Below, one piece after another: positions 44,935 to 54,111 of a stretch of 64,000 nt of DNA. Numbering within the stretch: the first letter of the stretch is position 1; each line of letters starts with the position of its first letter. The position numbers and the translations under genes are program-made. Source of the DNA: Polaromonas jejuensis NBRC 106434 (GTDB lineage: Bacteria > Pseudomonadota > Gammaproteobacteria > Burkholderiales > Burkholderiaceae_C); the NCBI RefSeq assembly GCF_001598235.1, contig NZ_BCYO01000002.1:124001-188000 (forward strand), read 5' to 3'. Below the pieces are notes generated by a model. It was not told the DNA's origin and did not search any database. It was given only the letters and a program-made list of their open reading frames with translations.

Positions 44935-45831
44935 TCAACGGTAGCCCAGGATCAATGCACAGCCAGCCACCGCCAGCACCGCGCCGCACCAGGCGCCCAG
45001 TGCGGGGCGGCGGCTGTAAACCACCCAAAGCAGCGGCAGCAGCAGCACGGGCGATACCGAGGACAGCATGCCGACCATGCCGGCGCTGCCGCTTTCCAGC
45101 GCCTTGAGCACCAGCGTCATGCCCAGCACCATGGAGACGCCCGCGCTGGCAAAGGTGTTGAGCAGGTCCTGCCTACGCAAAGGCTGTTTCGCCCGGGTGA
45201 TCGAGAGCCCAAAGCCCCATAGCAGCGCATGGGCGCCAAAGCCCGCGCTCATGCGCACGGCGGAGGCCGTGACGGCATCCACGGCGCCGCCGGCCATCAA
45301 GGGCTTGAGCATGAGCGTCGCCACCGCCTGGCCGAGTGCCGCCAGCAAGCCCAGACCAATGCCGGTGGCCAGCCGGCCCTGCGTGCGCTCCCACTGATGC
45401 GACTCGCCGTCCCGCTTGCCCAGCGCAATGGCCGTCATCACCCCGCCGGCCAGCAGGGCGCCGCCCAGCAGTTGCCAGCCCGCAATGCGCTCACCCAGCC
45501 AGAGCCAGGCCCGCATGACAGAGAACAGTGAATGGGTTGCAAACAAGACGCCGGAACGACGCGGACCGAGCCGGTTCATGCAGGCAAACAGGGCCGTGTC
45601 GCCGACAAAAATGCCGATCAGGCCGGAGGCGGCCAGCAAGGCCACCCCCTCGCCGGTCAGGGCATGCCAGCCACCGCCAAGCAAGGCAGCGCCCCACAGC
45701 ACCAGGCTGGCAAAAGCCATGCGCCACCGGGTGAAGGCAAACGCCCCCATACGCCCGGCCGCCGCCGCAGAGAACAAACTGGATGAGGCCCAGCAGGCGG
45801 CAGCCAGCAGGGCCAAGGCTTCAGAAGGCAT
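44935..45831 (-). CDS. EamA/DMT-family transporter
   Basis: A 298-aa inner-membrane protein with about ten helices in two EamA halves (residues 1-130 and 150-295), typical of drug/metabolite transporters. Each half starts with a small-residue-rich helix (LALLAAACWASSSLF; GLGLLAALGQAVATLM). The substrate cannot be predicted. It follows pmbA by 14 bp on the same strand, so it may be co-transcribed with it. Confidence 0.88.
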   Translation of the reverse strand: MPSEALALLAAACWASSSLFSAAAAGRMGAFAFTRWRMAFASLVLWGAALLGGGWHALTGEGVALLAASGLIGIFVGDTALFACMNRLGPRRSGVLFATHSLFSVMRAWLWLGERIAGWQLLGGALLAGGVMTAIALGKRDGESHQWERTQGRLATGIGLGLLAALGQAVATLMLKPLMAGGAVDAVTASAVRMSAGFGAHALLWGFGLSITRAKQPLRRQDLLNTFASAGVSMVLGMTLVLKALESGSAGMVGMLSSVSPVLLLPLLWVVYSRRPALGAWCGAVLAVAGCALILGYR

Positions 45832-45845
45832 GCGTCAAAACGCGA

Positions 45846-47255
45846 TCAGCTGCCCGCCACCTTCATGCGATTGATCAGGATGGAGCCCACGGTTTTGGCG
45901 CCGTAGTTGTAGGCGTCGGCCCCCACGGCTTCTATGCCCATCAGCATGTCCTTGAGGTTGCCGGCAATGGTGATTTCTTCCACCGGAAAGGCGATGCGGC
46001 CGTTTTCGACCCAGAAGCCGGAGGCGCCGCGCGAGTAGTCGCCGGTCACGTAGTTCACGCCCTGCCCCATCAGCTCCGTCACAAACAGGCCGCGGCCCAG
46101 CATGCGCAGCATGGCGTCCAGATCATCATCGGCACGCGTGTGGCGGCTGGTGAGCGTGAGGTTGTGTGAGCCGCCGGCATTGCCGGTGGTGCGCATGCCC
46201 AGCTTGCGGGCCGAATAAGTGCTCAGGAAATAGCCCTGCACGAGGCCGGCGTCCACCACCTTTCGCGCGCTGGTGATCACGCCTTCCTCGTCAAACGGCG
46301 CGCTGCCCTTGCCCTTGAGCAGGTGCGGGTCTTCATAAACGTCGATGTGCCCGGGGAAGGCGGCCTTGCCCAGGCTGTCCAGCAAAAACGTGCTCTTGCG
46401 GTACAGCGCACCGCCGCTGACGGCCTGCACAAAAGCGCCCAGCAGGCCGGCGGCCAGCGGGGACTCAAACAGCACCGGGCACTGAACGGTGGGAATCTTG
46501 CGGCTTTTCAGGCGCGCCAGCGCCCGTTCGGCGGCATACCGGCCCACGGCTTCGGGGCGGGCCAGCTCCGCGGCGTCGCGCATGGAGCTGTACCAGGCAT
46601 CGCGCTGCATCTGGTCGCCCTTGCCGGCAATCGGCGCCACCGAAATGCTGTGGCGCGAACTGGCATAGCCGCCGCGAAAGCCCTTGGTATGGGCGCTGAA
46701 AAAATGGCTTTGCTGGGCCGACACGCCGGCGCCTTCGCTGTTGGTGATCAGGCGGCTGGTCTCCAGCGCCGCGGCTTCGCATTGCAGCGCCAACTGCGCA
46801 GCCTCTTCCGAGGTAATGGCCCAGGGATGGAACAGGTCCAGCGCCGGGTGCTCACGGGCGATGTCGCGGTCGTCGGGCAGGCCGGAGGTTTCATCCTCGG
46901 CCGTGAAGCGGGCGATGTCGTAGGCCGCCTTTACGGTCTGCTTGATGGCCGCCTTGGAGAAATCGCTGGTGGCCGCATTGCCGCGTTTTTTGCCCACATA
47001 CACCGTGATGCCCAGCGACTTGTCGCGGTTGCGCTCCACGTTTTCAAGCTCGCCCTTGCGCACGCTGACCGACAGGCCGCAGCCTTCCGAGGCTTCCGCT
47101 GCGGCATCGGTGGCGCCCAGCTTTTTGGCGTGGCCGAGCGCGGTGTCGACCAGGTCTTCGAAAAAGTCCCGCTGGTAGCTGAAACCGGCCTCGGGTTGGC
47201 TGGTTTTCGTGCGGGAAGCGCCGCGGGATGAACGGTCAGAGGGTTTTTGGGTCAT
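45846..47255 (-). CDS. pmbA: Metalloprotease PmbA/TldE
   Basis: TldE (469 aa) forms a heterodimer with TldD that trims peptides. TldE lacks the zinc-binding HExxxH of TldD, and none is seen here. Recognisable stretches are SVRKGELENVERNRDKSLGI near residue 62 and TGDYSRGASGFWVENGRI near residue 420. The ATG at 47255 is used; the upstream frame runs into the divergent darP region. TldD is not in the window. Confidence 0.94.
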   Translation of the reverse strand: MTQKPSDRSSRGASRTKTSQPEAGFSYQRDFFEDLVDTALGHAKKLGATDAAAEASEGCGLSVSVRKGELENVERNRDKSLGITVYVGKKRGNAATSDFSKAAIKQTVKAAYDIARFTAEDETSGLPDDRDIAREHPALDLFHPWAITSEEAAQLALQCEAAALETSRLITNSEGAGVSAQQSHFFSAHTKGFRGGYASSRHSISVAPIAGKGDQMQRDAWYSSMRDAAELARPEAVGRYAAERALARLKSRKIPTVQCPVLFESPLAAGLLGAFVQAVSGGALYRKSTFLLDSLGKAAFPGHIDVYEDPHLLKGKGSAPFDEEGVITSARKVVDAGLVQGYFLSTYSARKLGMRTTGNAGGSHNLTLTSRHTRADDDLDAMLRMLGRGLFVTELMGQGVNYVTGDYSRGASGFWVENGRIAFPVEEITIAGNLKDMLMGIEAVGADAYNYGAKTVGSILINRMKVAGS

Positions 47256-47280
47256 ATGGGTAGCTATGATACTGACTGCT

Positions 47281-47871
47281 ATGAACAACAAGACTCCCAA
47301 GCCTATTAAGGGCTACTGGTCCAACGGCCGATTCGTCAAACCCGAAGAAATTGCTTTGGAAGAAGTCGGCCCGCCCAGTAAAACCCAACTCAAGGCCGAG
47401 GCCGATGAAAAACAGGCGCTCGGCGAAGCGCTGCTGACCCTGCGCGCCGACCTGATGGCGCGCCTGGACCTGCCCGACAAGCTGCGCGATGCGATTGCCG
47501 ACGCCAAAAAGATCACCAATTTCGAGGGCAAACGCCGTCAGATGCAGTTCATCGGCAAGCTGATGCGCCCGCTGGATCCCGAGCCCATCCGTGCCGCCAT
47601 CGACGAACAGCTCAATGGTTCGGCCGACCTCACGCTGATGCTGCACCTGGCCGAGCAGTGGCGCGACAAGCTGATCGCCGACGACGAGGCCCTGGGTCAC
47701 TGGCTCACCGAACACCCGGATACCGATTCGCAGCAACTGCGCGCGCTGATCCGCCAGGCGCGCAAGGACGCCAAGCCCGAGAAGGCCGGCGAAGCGCCGC
47801 GCCACGGCAAGTCCTACCGCGAGATGTTCCAGCTGATCAAGCAGGCGCTGTCGCCCGAGCAGGACGCCTGA
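47281..47871 (+). CDS. darP: Ribosome biogenesis factor DarP (DUF615, YjgA)
   Basis: This 196-aa protein belongs to the DUF615/YjgA family, linked to late 50S assembly. RRQMQFIGKLMRPLDPEPI near residue 82 is the conserved centre, and the C-terminal SYREMFQLIKQAL helix is also typical. The ATG at 47281 lies 25 bp from the divergent pmbA start, so both share a short promoter region. mog follows after two bases. Confidence 0.92.
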   Translation: MNNKTPKPIKGYWSNGRFVKPEEIALEEVGPPSKTQLKAEADEKQALGEALLTLRADLMARLDLPDKLRDAIADAKKITNFEGKRRQMQFIGKLMRPLDPEPIRAAIDEQLNGSADLTLMLHLAEQWRDKLIADDEALGHWLTEHPDTDSQQLRALIRQARKDAKPEKAGEAPRHGKSYREMFQLIKQALSPEQDA

Positions 47872-47873
47872 GC

Positions 47874-48491
47874 ATGGCAGACAACGCCGCCTCCAGCGCC
47901 ACCCTTGACGCGGTCAGGATAGGCATCGTCTCGGTCAGCGACCGCGCTTCCACTGGTGTCTACGTCGACAAAGGCCTGCCGGCCCTCAAGGACTGGCTGA
48001 CGCGCGCGCTGCGCAACCCCATCGCCTTTGAGGAACGCCTGATTCCCGACGAGCAGGACCGCATCAGCGCCACGCTGATCGAGCTGGTGGACGCCGGCTG
48101 CGCACTGGTGCTGACCACCGGCGGCACCGGCCCGGCGCTGCGCGACGTGACGCCCGAAGCCACGCTGGCCGTGGCGCACAAGGAAATGCCCGGGTTTGGC
48201 GAGCAGATGCGGCAGATCAGCCTGAAGTTCGTGCCGACGGCGATTCTGTCGCGCCAGTGCGCGGTGATTCGCGAGCAAAGCCTGATCCTCAACCTGCCCG
48301 GCCAGCCCAAGGCGATCCAGGAAACCCTGGAAGGGCTGAAGAATGAAGCCGGTGAATCCGTCGTGCCCGGCATTTTCGCGGCGGTGCCCTACTGCATAGA
48401 CCTGATTGGCGGGCCTTACCTCGAAACGCACGACGAAGTCTGCAAGGCGTTTCGGCCCAAGAGCGCGATTCGCGCCCCGAAAACCCCATAA
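47874..48491 (+). CDS. mog: Molybdopterin adenylyltransferase
   Basis: Mog (205 aa) adenylates molybdopterin before molybdate insertion, needed for NasA. The core VRIGIVSVSDRASTGVYVDK near residue 14 and the TTGGTGPALRDVTPEAT loop near residue 82 are diagnostic, and NLPGQPKAIQETL closes the fold. It is translated directly after darP. Its stop codon touches a dispersed-repeat copy. Confidence 0.93.
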   Translation: MADNAASSATLDAVRIGIVSVSDRASTGVYVDKGLPALKDWLTRALRNPIAFEERLIPDEQDRISATLIELVDAGCALVLTTGGTGPALRDVTPEATLAVAHKEMPGFGEQMRQISLKFVPTAILSRQCAVIREQSLILNLPGQPKAIQETLEGLKNEAGESVVPGIFAAVPYCIDLIGGPYLETHDEVCKAFRPKSAIRAPKTP

Positions 48492-48544
48492 AACAGCCTG
48501 TAGCCCTTACGAAAAGGTCGTCAACAGCTATTAAATTAATAGCA
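48491..48544 (-). repeat. Dispersed ~55 bp element after mog
   Basis: On the minus strand the head GCTATTAATTTAATAGC (48544-48528) is a perfect palindrome, followed by TGTTGACGACC and AAGGGCTACAGGCTG. It fills the mog-cysE convergent spacer and may double as a transcript end. Confidence 0.7.
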
Positions 48545-48562
48545 TACTGGTCGCCGTGCCGG

Positions 48563-49342
48563 CTACTTGCCCACCAGCTGGTTCAGCTTGGCGGCCTCAA
48601 AGGTCTCCTGCAAGGCGGCGTCCTTGGGCACGCAATCCCGGCTCTGGGCCGCTGGCAAGCCGGCCAGTTTTTCAATCGCCTGCCAGAGCATGGCAATCTG
48701 ATGCTCCTGGCCGGCGGCGTTGTCGATCAGGCCGCGCATGGCCTGCGACAGCGGGTCGTCGTTCTGCGTGACGCCGTAGGCCGAAAAACCCATCTGGCTG
48801 GCGGCCAGCTCGCGCTTCACGTCGGCATCGGCCTGGATCACACGGGCCGGGTTGCCCACCGCGGTGGCGCCTGCCGGCACCGGCTTGACCACCACGGCGT
48901 TGGAGCCGATCTTGGCGCCATCGCCCACGACAAAGCCGCCCAGCACCTGCGCGCCGGCGCCGACCACCACGCCCCGCCCGAGGGTCGGGTGGCGCTTGGC
49001 GCCCTTGTAGAGCGCGGTGCCGCCCAAGGTCACGCCCTGGTAAATCGTGCAGTCGTCGCCGATTTCGGCGGTTTCGCCGACGACGACCCCCATGGCATGG
49101 TCGAAAAACACGCGCTCGCCGAGTTTGGCGCCGGGATGGATTTCAATGCCGGTGAAGCCGCGCGTCAGATGGGAGACAAAGCGGCCCAGCCACTTGAAGC
49201 CGTGGTTCCAGCACCAGTGGGCCCGGCGGTGCAAGACCACCGCATGCAGGCCGGGATAGCAGGTCAGCACCTCCCAGCGGGTGCGGGCGGCGGGGTCGCG
49301 GTCAAGAATGCACTGGATGTCGGAGCGTAGTCTGGAAAACAT
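48563..49342 (-). CDS. cysE: Serine O-acetyltransferase
   Basis: CysE (259 aa) makes O-acetylserine for cysteine synthesis. The left-handed beta-helix repeats start near residue 65 ([27 protein letters not shown]) and include the catalytic His in FDHAMG. This is the shorter betaproteobacterial type; the C-terminus does not end in the usual Ile that docks cysteine synthase. It follows trmJ by nine bases on the same strand. Confidence 0.94.
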   Translation of the reverse strand: MFSRLRSDIQCILDRDPAARTRWEVLTCYPGLHAVVLHRRAHWCWNHGFKWLGRFVSHLTRGFTGIEIHPGAKLGERVFFDHAMGVVVGETAEIGDDCTIYQGVTLGGTALYKGAKRHPTLGRGVVVGAGAQVLGGFVVGDGAKIGSNAVVVKPVPAGATAVGNPARVIQADADVKRELAASQMGFSAYGVTQNDDPLSQAMRGLIDNAAGQEHQIAMLWQAIEKLAGLPAAQSRDCVPKDAALQETFEAAKLNQLVGK

Positions 49343-49351
49343 GCGGCAAGT

Positions 49352-50161
49352 CTACTGGGCGGCTGGCGTGTCTGCTGAGCGGGTCGTTTTGTCCGCATCC
49401 GGCATGGCCTTATTCAATGCGCTCTTGGACATGGCCTTGGCCACGCCGCGCAGGATGTGGATTTCTTCGGGACTGAGCTGGGCGCGGTTAAACAGCTGGT
49501 TCAGGCGCGGCATGAGTTTTTTGGGCGAGGCCGGGTCCAGAAAGCCGATATCGGTGAGCGCCTCTTCCCAATGCCTGAGCATGCCGGCCACCGCGGCGGC
49601 ATCGGCCAATTGGGGTTCGGGAGTGGCGGACTGCACCGCAAAGCCGCCCAGCGCCTGGCGCCAGTCGTAGGCAATCAGCTGCACCGCCGCGCCGAGGTTG
49701 AGCGAGCCAAACTTCGGATCGGTCGGAATGCTCAAGGCCACATGGCAGCGGTAGACATCCTCGTTTTGCATGCCAAAACGCTCGGAGCCAAATAAAAAAG
49801 CCACCGAATCGGGCCTCAGCCCTTGCCCAGACTCCGCATCACGCTCTTTTTTTGATAGCAAATCAGCGAAATGCGCACGCGGCGCGCGCGTGGGCGGGCC
49901 AAAGTCGCGCGGCGTCATGGCCGTGGCACACAGATGCGCCATGCCATCGAGCGCCTCATCGAGCGTGGCCACGATGCGGGCGTTTTTGAGCACATCCAGC
50001 GCGCCGCTGGCCCGCTGTATGGTTTCCTCGCGGTTCAGCACATTGGCCCAGCGCGGCGCCACCAGCACCAGGTCGTCAAAGCCCATGACTTTCATGGCGC
50101 GGGCGGTGGCGCCCACGTTGCCGGCGTGGCTGGTGTTGATCAGGACAAAACGGGTTTTCAT
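49352..50161 (-). CDS. trmJ: tRNA (cytidine/uridine-2'-O-)-methyltransferase TrmJ
   Basis: TrmJ (269 aa) methylates position 32 of several tRNAs. It is a SPOUT-family enzyme with the N-terminal FVLINTSHAGNVGATARAMK motif and the knotted SAM site FLFGSERFGM near residue 118 and LNLGAAVQLIAYD near 150. The segment around residues 100-114 (LLSKKERDAESGQG) coincides with a dispersed-repeat copy and looks like an in-frame insertion. The ATG at 50161 is the family start. Confidence 0.93.
   Translation of the reverse strand: MKTRFVLINTSHAGNVGATARAMKVMGFDDLVLVAPRWANVLNREETIQRASGALDVLKNARIVATLDEALDGMAHLCATAMTPRDFGPPTRAPRAHFADLLSKKERDAESGQGLRPDSVAFLFGSERFGMQNEDVYRCHVALSIPTDPKFGSLNLGAAVQLIAYDWRQALGGFAVQSATPEPQLADAAAVAGMLRHWEEALTDIGFLDPASPKKLMPRLNQLFNRAQLSPEEIHILRGVAKAMSKSALNKAMPDADKTTRSADTPAAQ
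49843..49880 (+). repeat. Dispersed element inside trmJ
   Basis: GCTCTTTTTTTGATAGC (49843-49859) has the family's 17-nt head with one change; the tail is poorly preserved. It is translated in frame on the opposite strand. Confidence 0.5.
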
Positions 50162-50318
50162 GGGTAAAGCGGGCCCCGCCACCAGAGAAAGCCCCAAGTT
50201 TCGGAGCCTGCGCGGACAATGTTGGGGCGAAGCCGGTAAAATGCCGCTATTGTCGCCTGCCCCGGTTACCGGGTCGCAGTCCTGATCGCAGTTTTCTGCC
50301 CGCTCTTTCTTACAATTT

Positions 50319-51314
50319 ATGTCCAGCAATCTACACCCCATGCTCAACGTGGCCATCAAGGCTGCGCGCGCCGCCGGCGCCATCATCAACCGCGCGGCAC
50401 TTGACGTCGAAGCGGTCCGCGTTTCGGTCAAGCAGACCAACGATTTCGTCACGGAAGTGGACCAAAACGCTGAAGCCGCAATCATCGAAACCCTGCTGAC
50501 CGCCTACCCCGGCCACGGCATTCTGGCCGAGGAATCCGGCAGCGAGCATGGCGCCAAGGACTCCGAGTTCGTGTGGATCATCGACCCGCTGGACGGCACC
50601 ACCAACTTCATACACGGCTTTCCGTTTTACTGCGTCAGCATTGCGCTGGCCGTGCGCGGCAAGGTCGAGCAGGCCGTGGTGTACGACCCCAACCGCAACG
50701 ACATTTACAGCGCCAGCAAGGGCCGCGGCGCCTATGTCAACGACCGCCGCATCCGCGTGGCCAAGCGCACGCGCTTGCAGGAAACCCTGATTTCCACCGG
50801 TTTCCCCTACCGCCCCGGCGACAAGCTCAAACCCTATCTCAACATGCTCGGCGAAGTCATGAGCCAGTGCGCCGGCGTGCGCCGACCCGGCGCCGCCGCC
50901 CTGGACCTGGCCCATGTGGCCGCTGGCAACAGTGACGGCTTCTTTGAATCCGGCCTCAAGCCCTGGGACGTGGCGGCGGGCTCGCTGCTGGTGACCGAGG
51001 CCGGCGGCCTGATCGGCAACTTCACCGGCGAGGCCGACTTCATGGACCACGGCGAATGCGTGGCCGCCAACCCGCGCATTTACGGCCAGCTGGTGGCGAC
51101 GCTCGCCAAATACAGCAAGTTTGCCGGCGCGGGCGACAAGGCCACGGTACGCCAGGCTTTGCAGGACGCCAGGGCGGAGCCGGCCGGCGCAGAAAACAAC
51201 ACCGAAGGCAGCGAAGGCCCGGCCTCCGTCGTGGCTGAAAAAGCCACGCTCAAGGCCCGCAAAATCAAGGCCCAGCCGGCCGCCGATTCCGGCGCGCCAG
51301 ACGCACCGTTCTAA
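50319..51314 (+). CDS. suhB: Inositol-1-monophosphatase family protein (SuhB)
   Basis: SuhB-type phosphatase (331 aa). The metal-binding motifs are [10 protein letters not shown] near residue 68, [17 protein letters not shown] near residue 87 and [15 protein letters not shown] near residue 214. In E. coli SuhB also acts in rRNA transcription antitermination. Compared with the usual ~265 aa it has an extra 60-residue Ala/Lys/Glu-rich C-terminal tail, possibly disordered. It is divergent from trmJ. Confidence 0.93.
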   Translation: MSSNLHPMLNVAIKAARAAGAIINRAALDVEAVRVSVKQTNDFVTEVDQNAEAAIIETLLTAYPGHGILAEESGSEHGAKDSEFVWIIDPLDGTTNFIHGFPFYCVSIALAVRGKVEQAVVYDPNRNDIYSASKGRGAYVNDRRIRVAKRTRLQETLISTGFPYRPGDKLKPYLNMLGEVMSQCAGVRRPGAAALDLAHVAAGNSDGFFESGLKPWDVAAGSLLVTEAGGLIGNFTGEADFMDHGECVAANPRIYGQLVATLAKYSKFAGAGDKATVRQALQDARAEPAGAENNTEGSEGPASVVAEKATLKARKIKAQPAADSGAPDAPF

Positions 51315-51445
51315 AGCCGCCACCGGCGCCGTTCGGCCGCCGCCTGGGCTGGCCCCAGAGGCGTTTCAGCTAAAATCAGCACCCCGACGCCCTGGCGCCG
51401 GGGCCTCGGCAATCTGCCCTCCCCCACACTGATCAATCATCTCCC

Positions 51446-51742
51446 ATGTCCGAATTGACCGCGCAAGCATCATCCACACCGGCTGATGCGGCCCTGCTAT
51501 CCGAAGTCGCCGAACTGGTGGTCAGCGCCCTGAACCTGGAAGTCGCTGCCGCCGAGGTGCAGGCTGACGAACCCCTGTATGGCGACGGACTGGGCCTGGA
51601 CTCCATCGACATTCTTGAAATTGCGCTGGTGGTCTCCAAGCGCTACGGCCTGCAGCTGCGCGCCGACCACGAAGACAACCACGCCATCTTTCACTCGCTG
51701 CGCAGCCTGAGCGACCATATCGCCGCCCAGCGAACCAAGTGA
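51446..51742 (+). CDS. Acyl carrier protein of an aryl-polyene-type cluster
   Basis: A 98-aa acyl carrier protein. The phosphopantetheine attachment Ser is in GLGLDSIDILEIALVV near residue 53. It carries the growing polyene chain for the enzymes encoded downstream. It is the first gene of a 13-gene block read as one unit; its stop overlaps the next start (GTGA). Aryl polyene clusters usually have two carrier proteins, but only one is visible here. TAAAAT at about 51,371 may be a -10 element. Confidence 0.9.
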   Translation: MSELTAQASSTPADAALLSEVAELVVSALNLEVAAAEVQADEPLYGDGLGLDSIDILEIALVVSKRYGLQLRADHEDNHAIFHSLRSLSDHIAAQRTK

Positions 51743-52419
51743 AAGCCGGACTGACGACACGGTTAACCCAGGCCTGTCGTTGGGGCGGCCTCATCGGTCT
51801 GGGCATAGGCTACGCGCTGCTCTCCCATCTGGCGGCCGCGTCGGCCGTGCACAGTCTGCCCGGCGCCCTGGTCGCCATGGCGCCCATGCTGGTGCTGGCC
51901 TTTCTGATCGCATGGCGCTCGGACCGGCGCGCGCTCATGCTGGGCCTGTGGCTGGCGGGCTGCACCGTGCTCTACGCCATCAAGGGCTGGCTGATCGCCC
52001 ATTACCACTGGGTTTTCCTGCTGGAGCATGCCGGCACCTATTCACTGCTTTGCGCCACTTTCGGCCAAACCCTGCAGAACGGCCAGACGCCGATGATTTC
52101 GCGTTTTGCCCGCATCGTGCACGGCAGCCTCTCGCCCGCGCTCGTTCGTTACACCCGCTCTGCCACCTGGGCCTGGGTTTTGTATTTCGGCGGCATTGCC
52201 GGGCTTTCGCTGTTGCTGTTCTGGCTGGCCCCGATTGGCATCTGGTCGGCGTTTGCCTACCTGCTGGGCATTCCCCTGCTGGTGCTGATGTTCGCGGGGG
52301 AATATGCCGCGCGCTGCTGCCTGCTGCCGCCAGCCGACCGGGCCGGGCCGCTGGAAGCGATTCAGGCCTACCGCCAGGCATCTTCAGAGGGCAAGGCGCG
52401 GCCCCGCCACACGCCATGA
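51739..52419 (+). CDS. COG4648-type membrane protein
   Basis: A 226-aa membrane protein with five or six predicted helices (residues 15-35, 43-60, 66-88, 95-110, 143-165, 170-190). Function unknown; proteins of this kind recur next to the carrier protein in aryl polyene clusters, which matches its place here. The start is GTG, overlapping the ACP stop by four bases. The Arg/Ala-rich cytoplasmic end overlaps the ligase start. Confidence 0.8.
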   Translation: MKAGLTTRLTQACRWGGLIGLGIGYALLSHLAAASAVHSLPGALVAMAPMLVLAFLIAWRSDRRALMLGLWLAGCTVLYAIKGWLIAHYHWVFLLEHAGTYSLLCATFGQTLQNGQTPMISRFARIVHGSLSPALVRYTRSATWAWVLYFGGIAGLSLLLFWLAPIGIWSAFAYLLGIPLLVLMFAGEYAARCCLLPPADRAGPLEAIQAYRQASSEGKARPRHTP

Positions 52420-53798
52420 CCACCTTCCCACTCATCACGCATCGCCATGCGCAAGAGGTCCTGGCCTGCGTCCACGACCAGCCTGTGACGGTGGCGCACT
52501 TCCTGGCCGACGTCAGGCAGCTCGCCGCGGCGCTGCCGGCGGGCCGGCATGTGCTCAACGTCTGCGGCGACCGCTACCGGTTTGCCGTCGGCGTGGCGGC
52601 CGCCTTGCTGGCCGACAAGATCAGCCTGCTGCCTCCCACGCTCACGCCCGAGATGGTGCGCCAGGTCAAGGACTTTGCACCTGACGTGTTTTGCCTGACC
52701 GACCAGCCGCAAACCATAGACCTCCCGCAGTTTTCATGGGCGGATGCCCTCGCAGCGCGCGCGCCGGCTGCGGCCGGCATGCAGGCCGGCCGCCTTGAGA
52801 TTCCGGAAATTCCCGCAGCACGGACCGCGGCCATCGTATTCACCTCGGGCTCGACCGGCACACCCGTGGCGCACCGCAAAAGCTGGGGCGGGCTGGTTCA
52901 CAGCGTGCGCGCTGAAGCGGGCCGTCTCGGCCTGCTGGACGGGCGACAGCACAGCATCGTGGCCACGGTGCCGCCGCAGCACATGTTTGGCTTTGAGTCT
53001 TCCGTGCTGCTGGCCCTGCAAAGCAGTGCCACGCTGAGCGCAGCGCATCCGTTTTACCCGGCCGACATCTGCTCGGCACTGGCGGCCGCCACGCGTCCGC
53101 GCATGCTGGTCACCACCCCGGTGCACCTGAGGGTATTGCTGGCCTCGGACCTCGACATTCCCCTGCCCGATCTCGTGCTGTCGGCGACCGCACCGCTGCC
53201 GCCCCAACTGGCGCAGGCGGTCGAGGCTCGCCTGCAGGCACCGCTGCTTGAAATTTACGGCTCGACCGAGACCGGGCAGATCGCCACACGCCGCACGACG
53301 CAAACCGCCGAGTGGACACTTTTTCCGGGCATCAGGCTCAGCGCCATGCAGGGTCGGGTCTGGGCATCGGGTGTTCATCTTGAGCAGGCCATGCCCCTGG
53401 GTGACGAGCTTGAGCTGCTCAGCGACGAACGCTTTCTGCTGCATGGCCGCACCGCCGACCTCATCAACATCGCGGGCAAACGCAGCTCGCTCGGCTATCT
53501 GAACCACCAGCTCAATGCGGTGCCGGGCGTGATAGACGGCGCGTTTTTCATGCCCGATGAAGGCGACGGCGGCCACGTGACGCGCCTGATGGCCTTTGCG
53601 GTGGCCCCGGGCATGCAGGCCTCCATGCTGCTGGCCGCGCTGCGCGAGCGTATTGACGCGATTTTCATCCCCAGACCGCTGGTCATGCTGGACGCACTGC
53701 CACGCAACAGCACCGGCAAATTGCCGCAAGACGCGCTCAAGGCCCTGGCATACGCGCATCAGCACCAAGGCGATAAGGGGGCCGCCCATGCACGGTGA
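52416..53798 (+). CDS. AMP-dependent acyl/aryl ligase
   Basis: A 460-aa ANL-superfamily enzyme, shorter than most acyl-CoA ligases. The P-loop-like FTSGSTGTPVAH lies near residue 147, YGSTETGQIA near 283, and the C-terminal Lys in LPRNSTGKLPQDAL near 440. In aryl polyene clusters such an enzyme activates the aromatic starter acid and loads it on the carrier protein. The ATG at 52416 overlaps the previous stop by four bases; the long upstream frame is a shadow of the membrane protein gene. Confidence 0.9.
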   Translation: MTTFPLITHRHAQEVLACVHDQPVTVAHFLADVRQLAAALPAGRHVLNVCGDRYRFAVGVAAALLADKISLLPPTLTPEMVRQVKDFAPDVFCLTDQPQTIDLPQFSWADALAARAPAAAGMQAGRLEIPEIPAARTAAIVFTSGSTGTPVAHRKSWGGLVHSVRAEAGRLGLLDGRQHSIVATVPPQHMFGFESSVLLALQSSATLSAAHPFYPADICSALAAATRPRMLVTTPVHLRVLLASDLDIPLPDLVLSATAPLPPQLAQAVEARLQAPLLEIYGSTETGQIATRRTTQTAEWTLFPGIRLSAMQGRVWASGVHLEQAMPLGDELELLSDERFLLHGRTADLINIAGKRSSLGYLNHQLNAVPGVIDGAFFMPDEGDGGHVTRLMAFAVAPGMQASMLLAALRERIDAIFIPRPLVMLDALPRNSTGKLPQDALKALAYAHQHQGDKGAAHAR

Positions 53799-54111
53799 AG
53801 CCACGCTCCTGATTGCGCCGGATCACCCGGCCTTTGCCGGGCATTTTCCGGGCGCGCCCATCGTGCCCGGGGTGGTCTTGCTCGACGCTGCGGTACATGC
53901 CGTGCGGCAGGCACGGCAGGCCTGCGCACCGGGAGACGGCGTGGAGGGTCTCTGCCAGATCAGCGCGGCCAAATTCCTCAGCCCGGTCGGGCCGGGCGAA
54001 ACACTGCGCATTTCTTGGAGCAGCGCCGCCTCGGGCAGCACGCGCTTCGACATTTCCAGCGGCAGCCGCAAAGTGGCCACGGGCACGCTGGTATTTCCAC
54101 CGGCGCCATGA
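53788..54111 (+). CDS. 3-hydroxyacyl-ACP dehydratase, ApeI-like hotdog fold
   Basis: A 107-aa single hotdog domain. LIAPDHPAFAGHFPGAPIVPGVVLLD near residue 8 carries the FabA/FabZ-type His and the PGxPIVPGV loop. It should dehydrate 3-hydroxyacyl chains during polyene extension, with the second dehydratase at 61616. It overlaps the ligase gene by 11 bases and the acyltransferase by four, so it is translated as part of the chain. Confidence 0.85.
   Translation: MHGEATLLIAPDHPAFAGHFPGAPIVPGVVLLDAAVHAVRQARQACAPGDGVEGLCQISAAKFLSPVGPGETLRISWSSAASGSTRFDISSGSRKVATGTLVFPPAP

Noticed and set aside
50214-50242. suhB promoter (TAAAAT with GGACAA)
   Set aside because: The -10 is fair but the -35 is poor; not specific enough to list.
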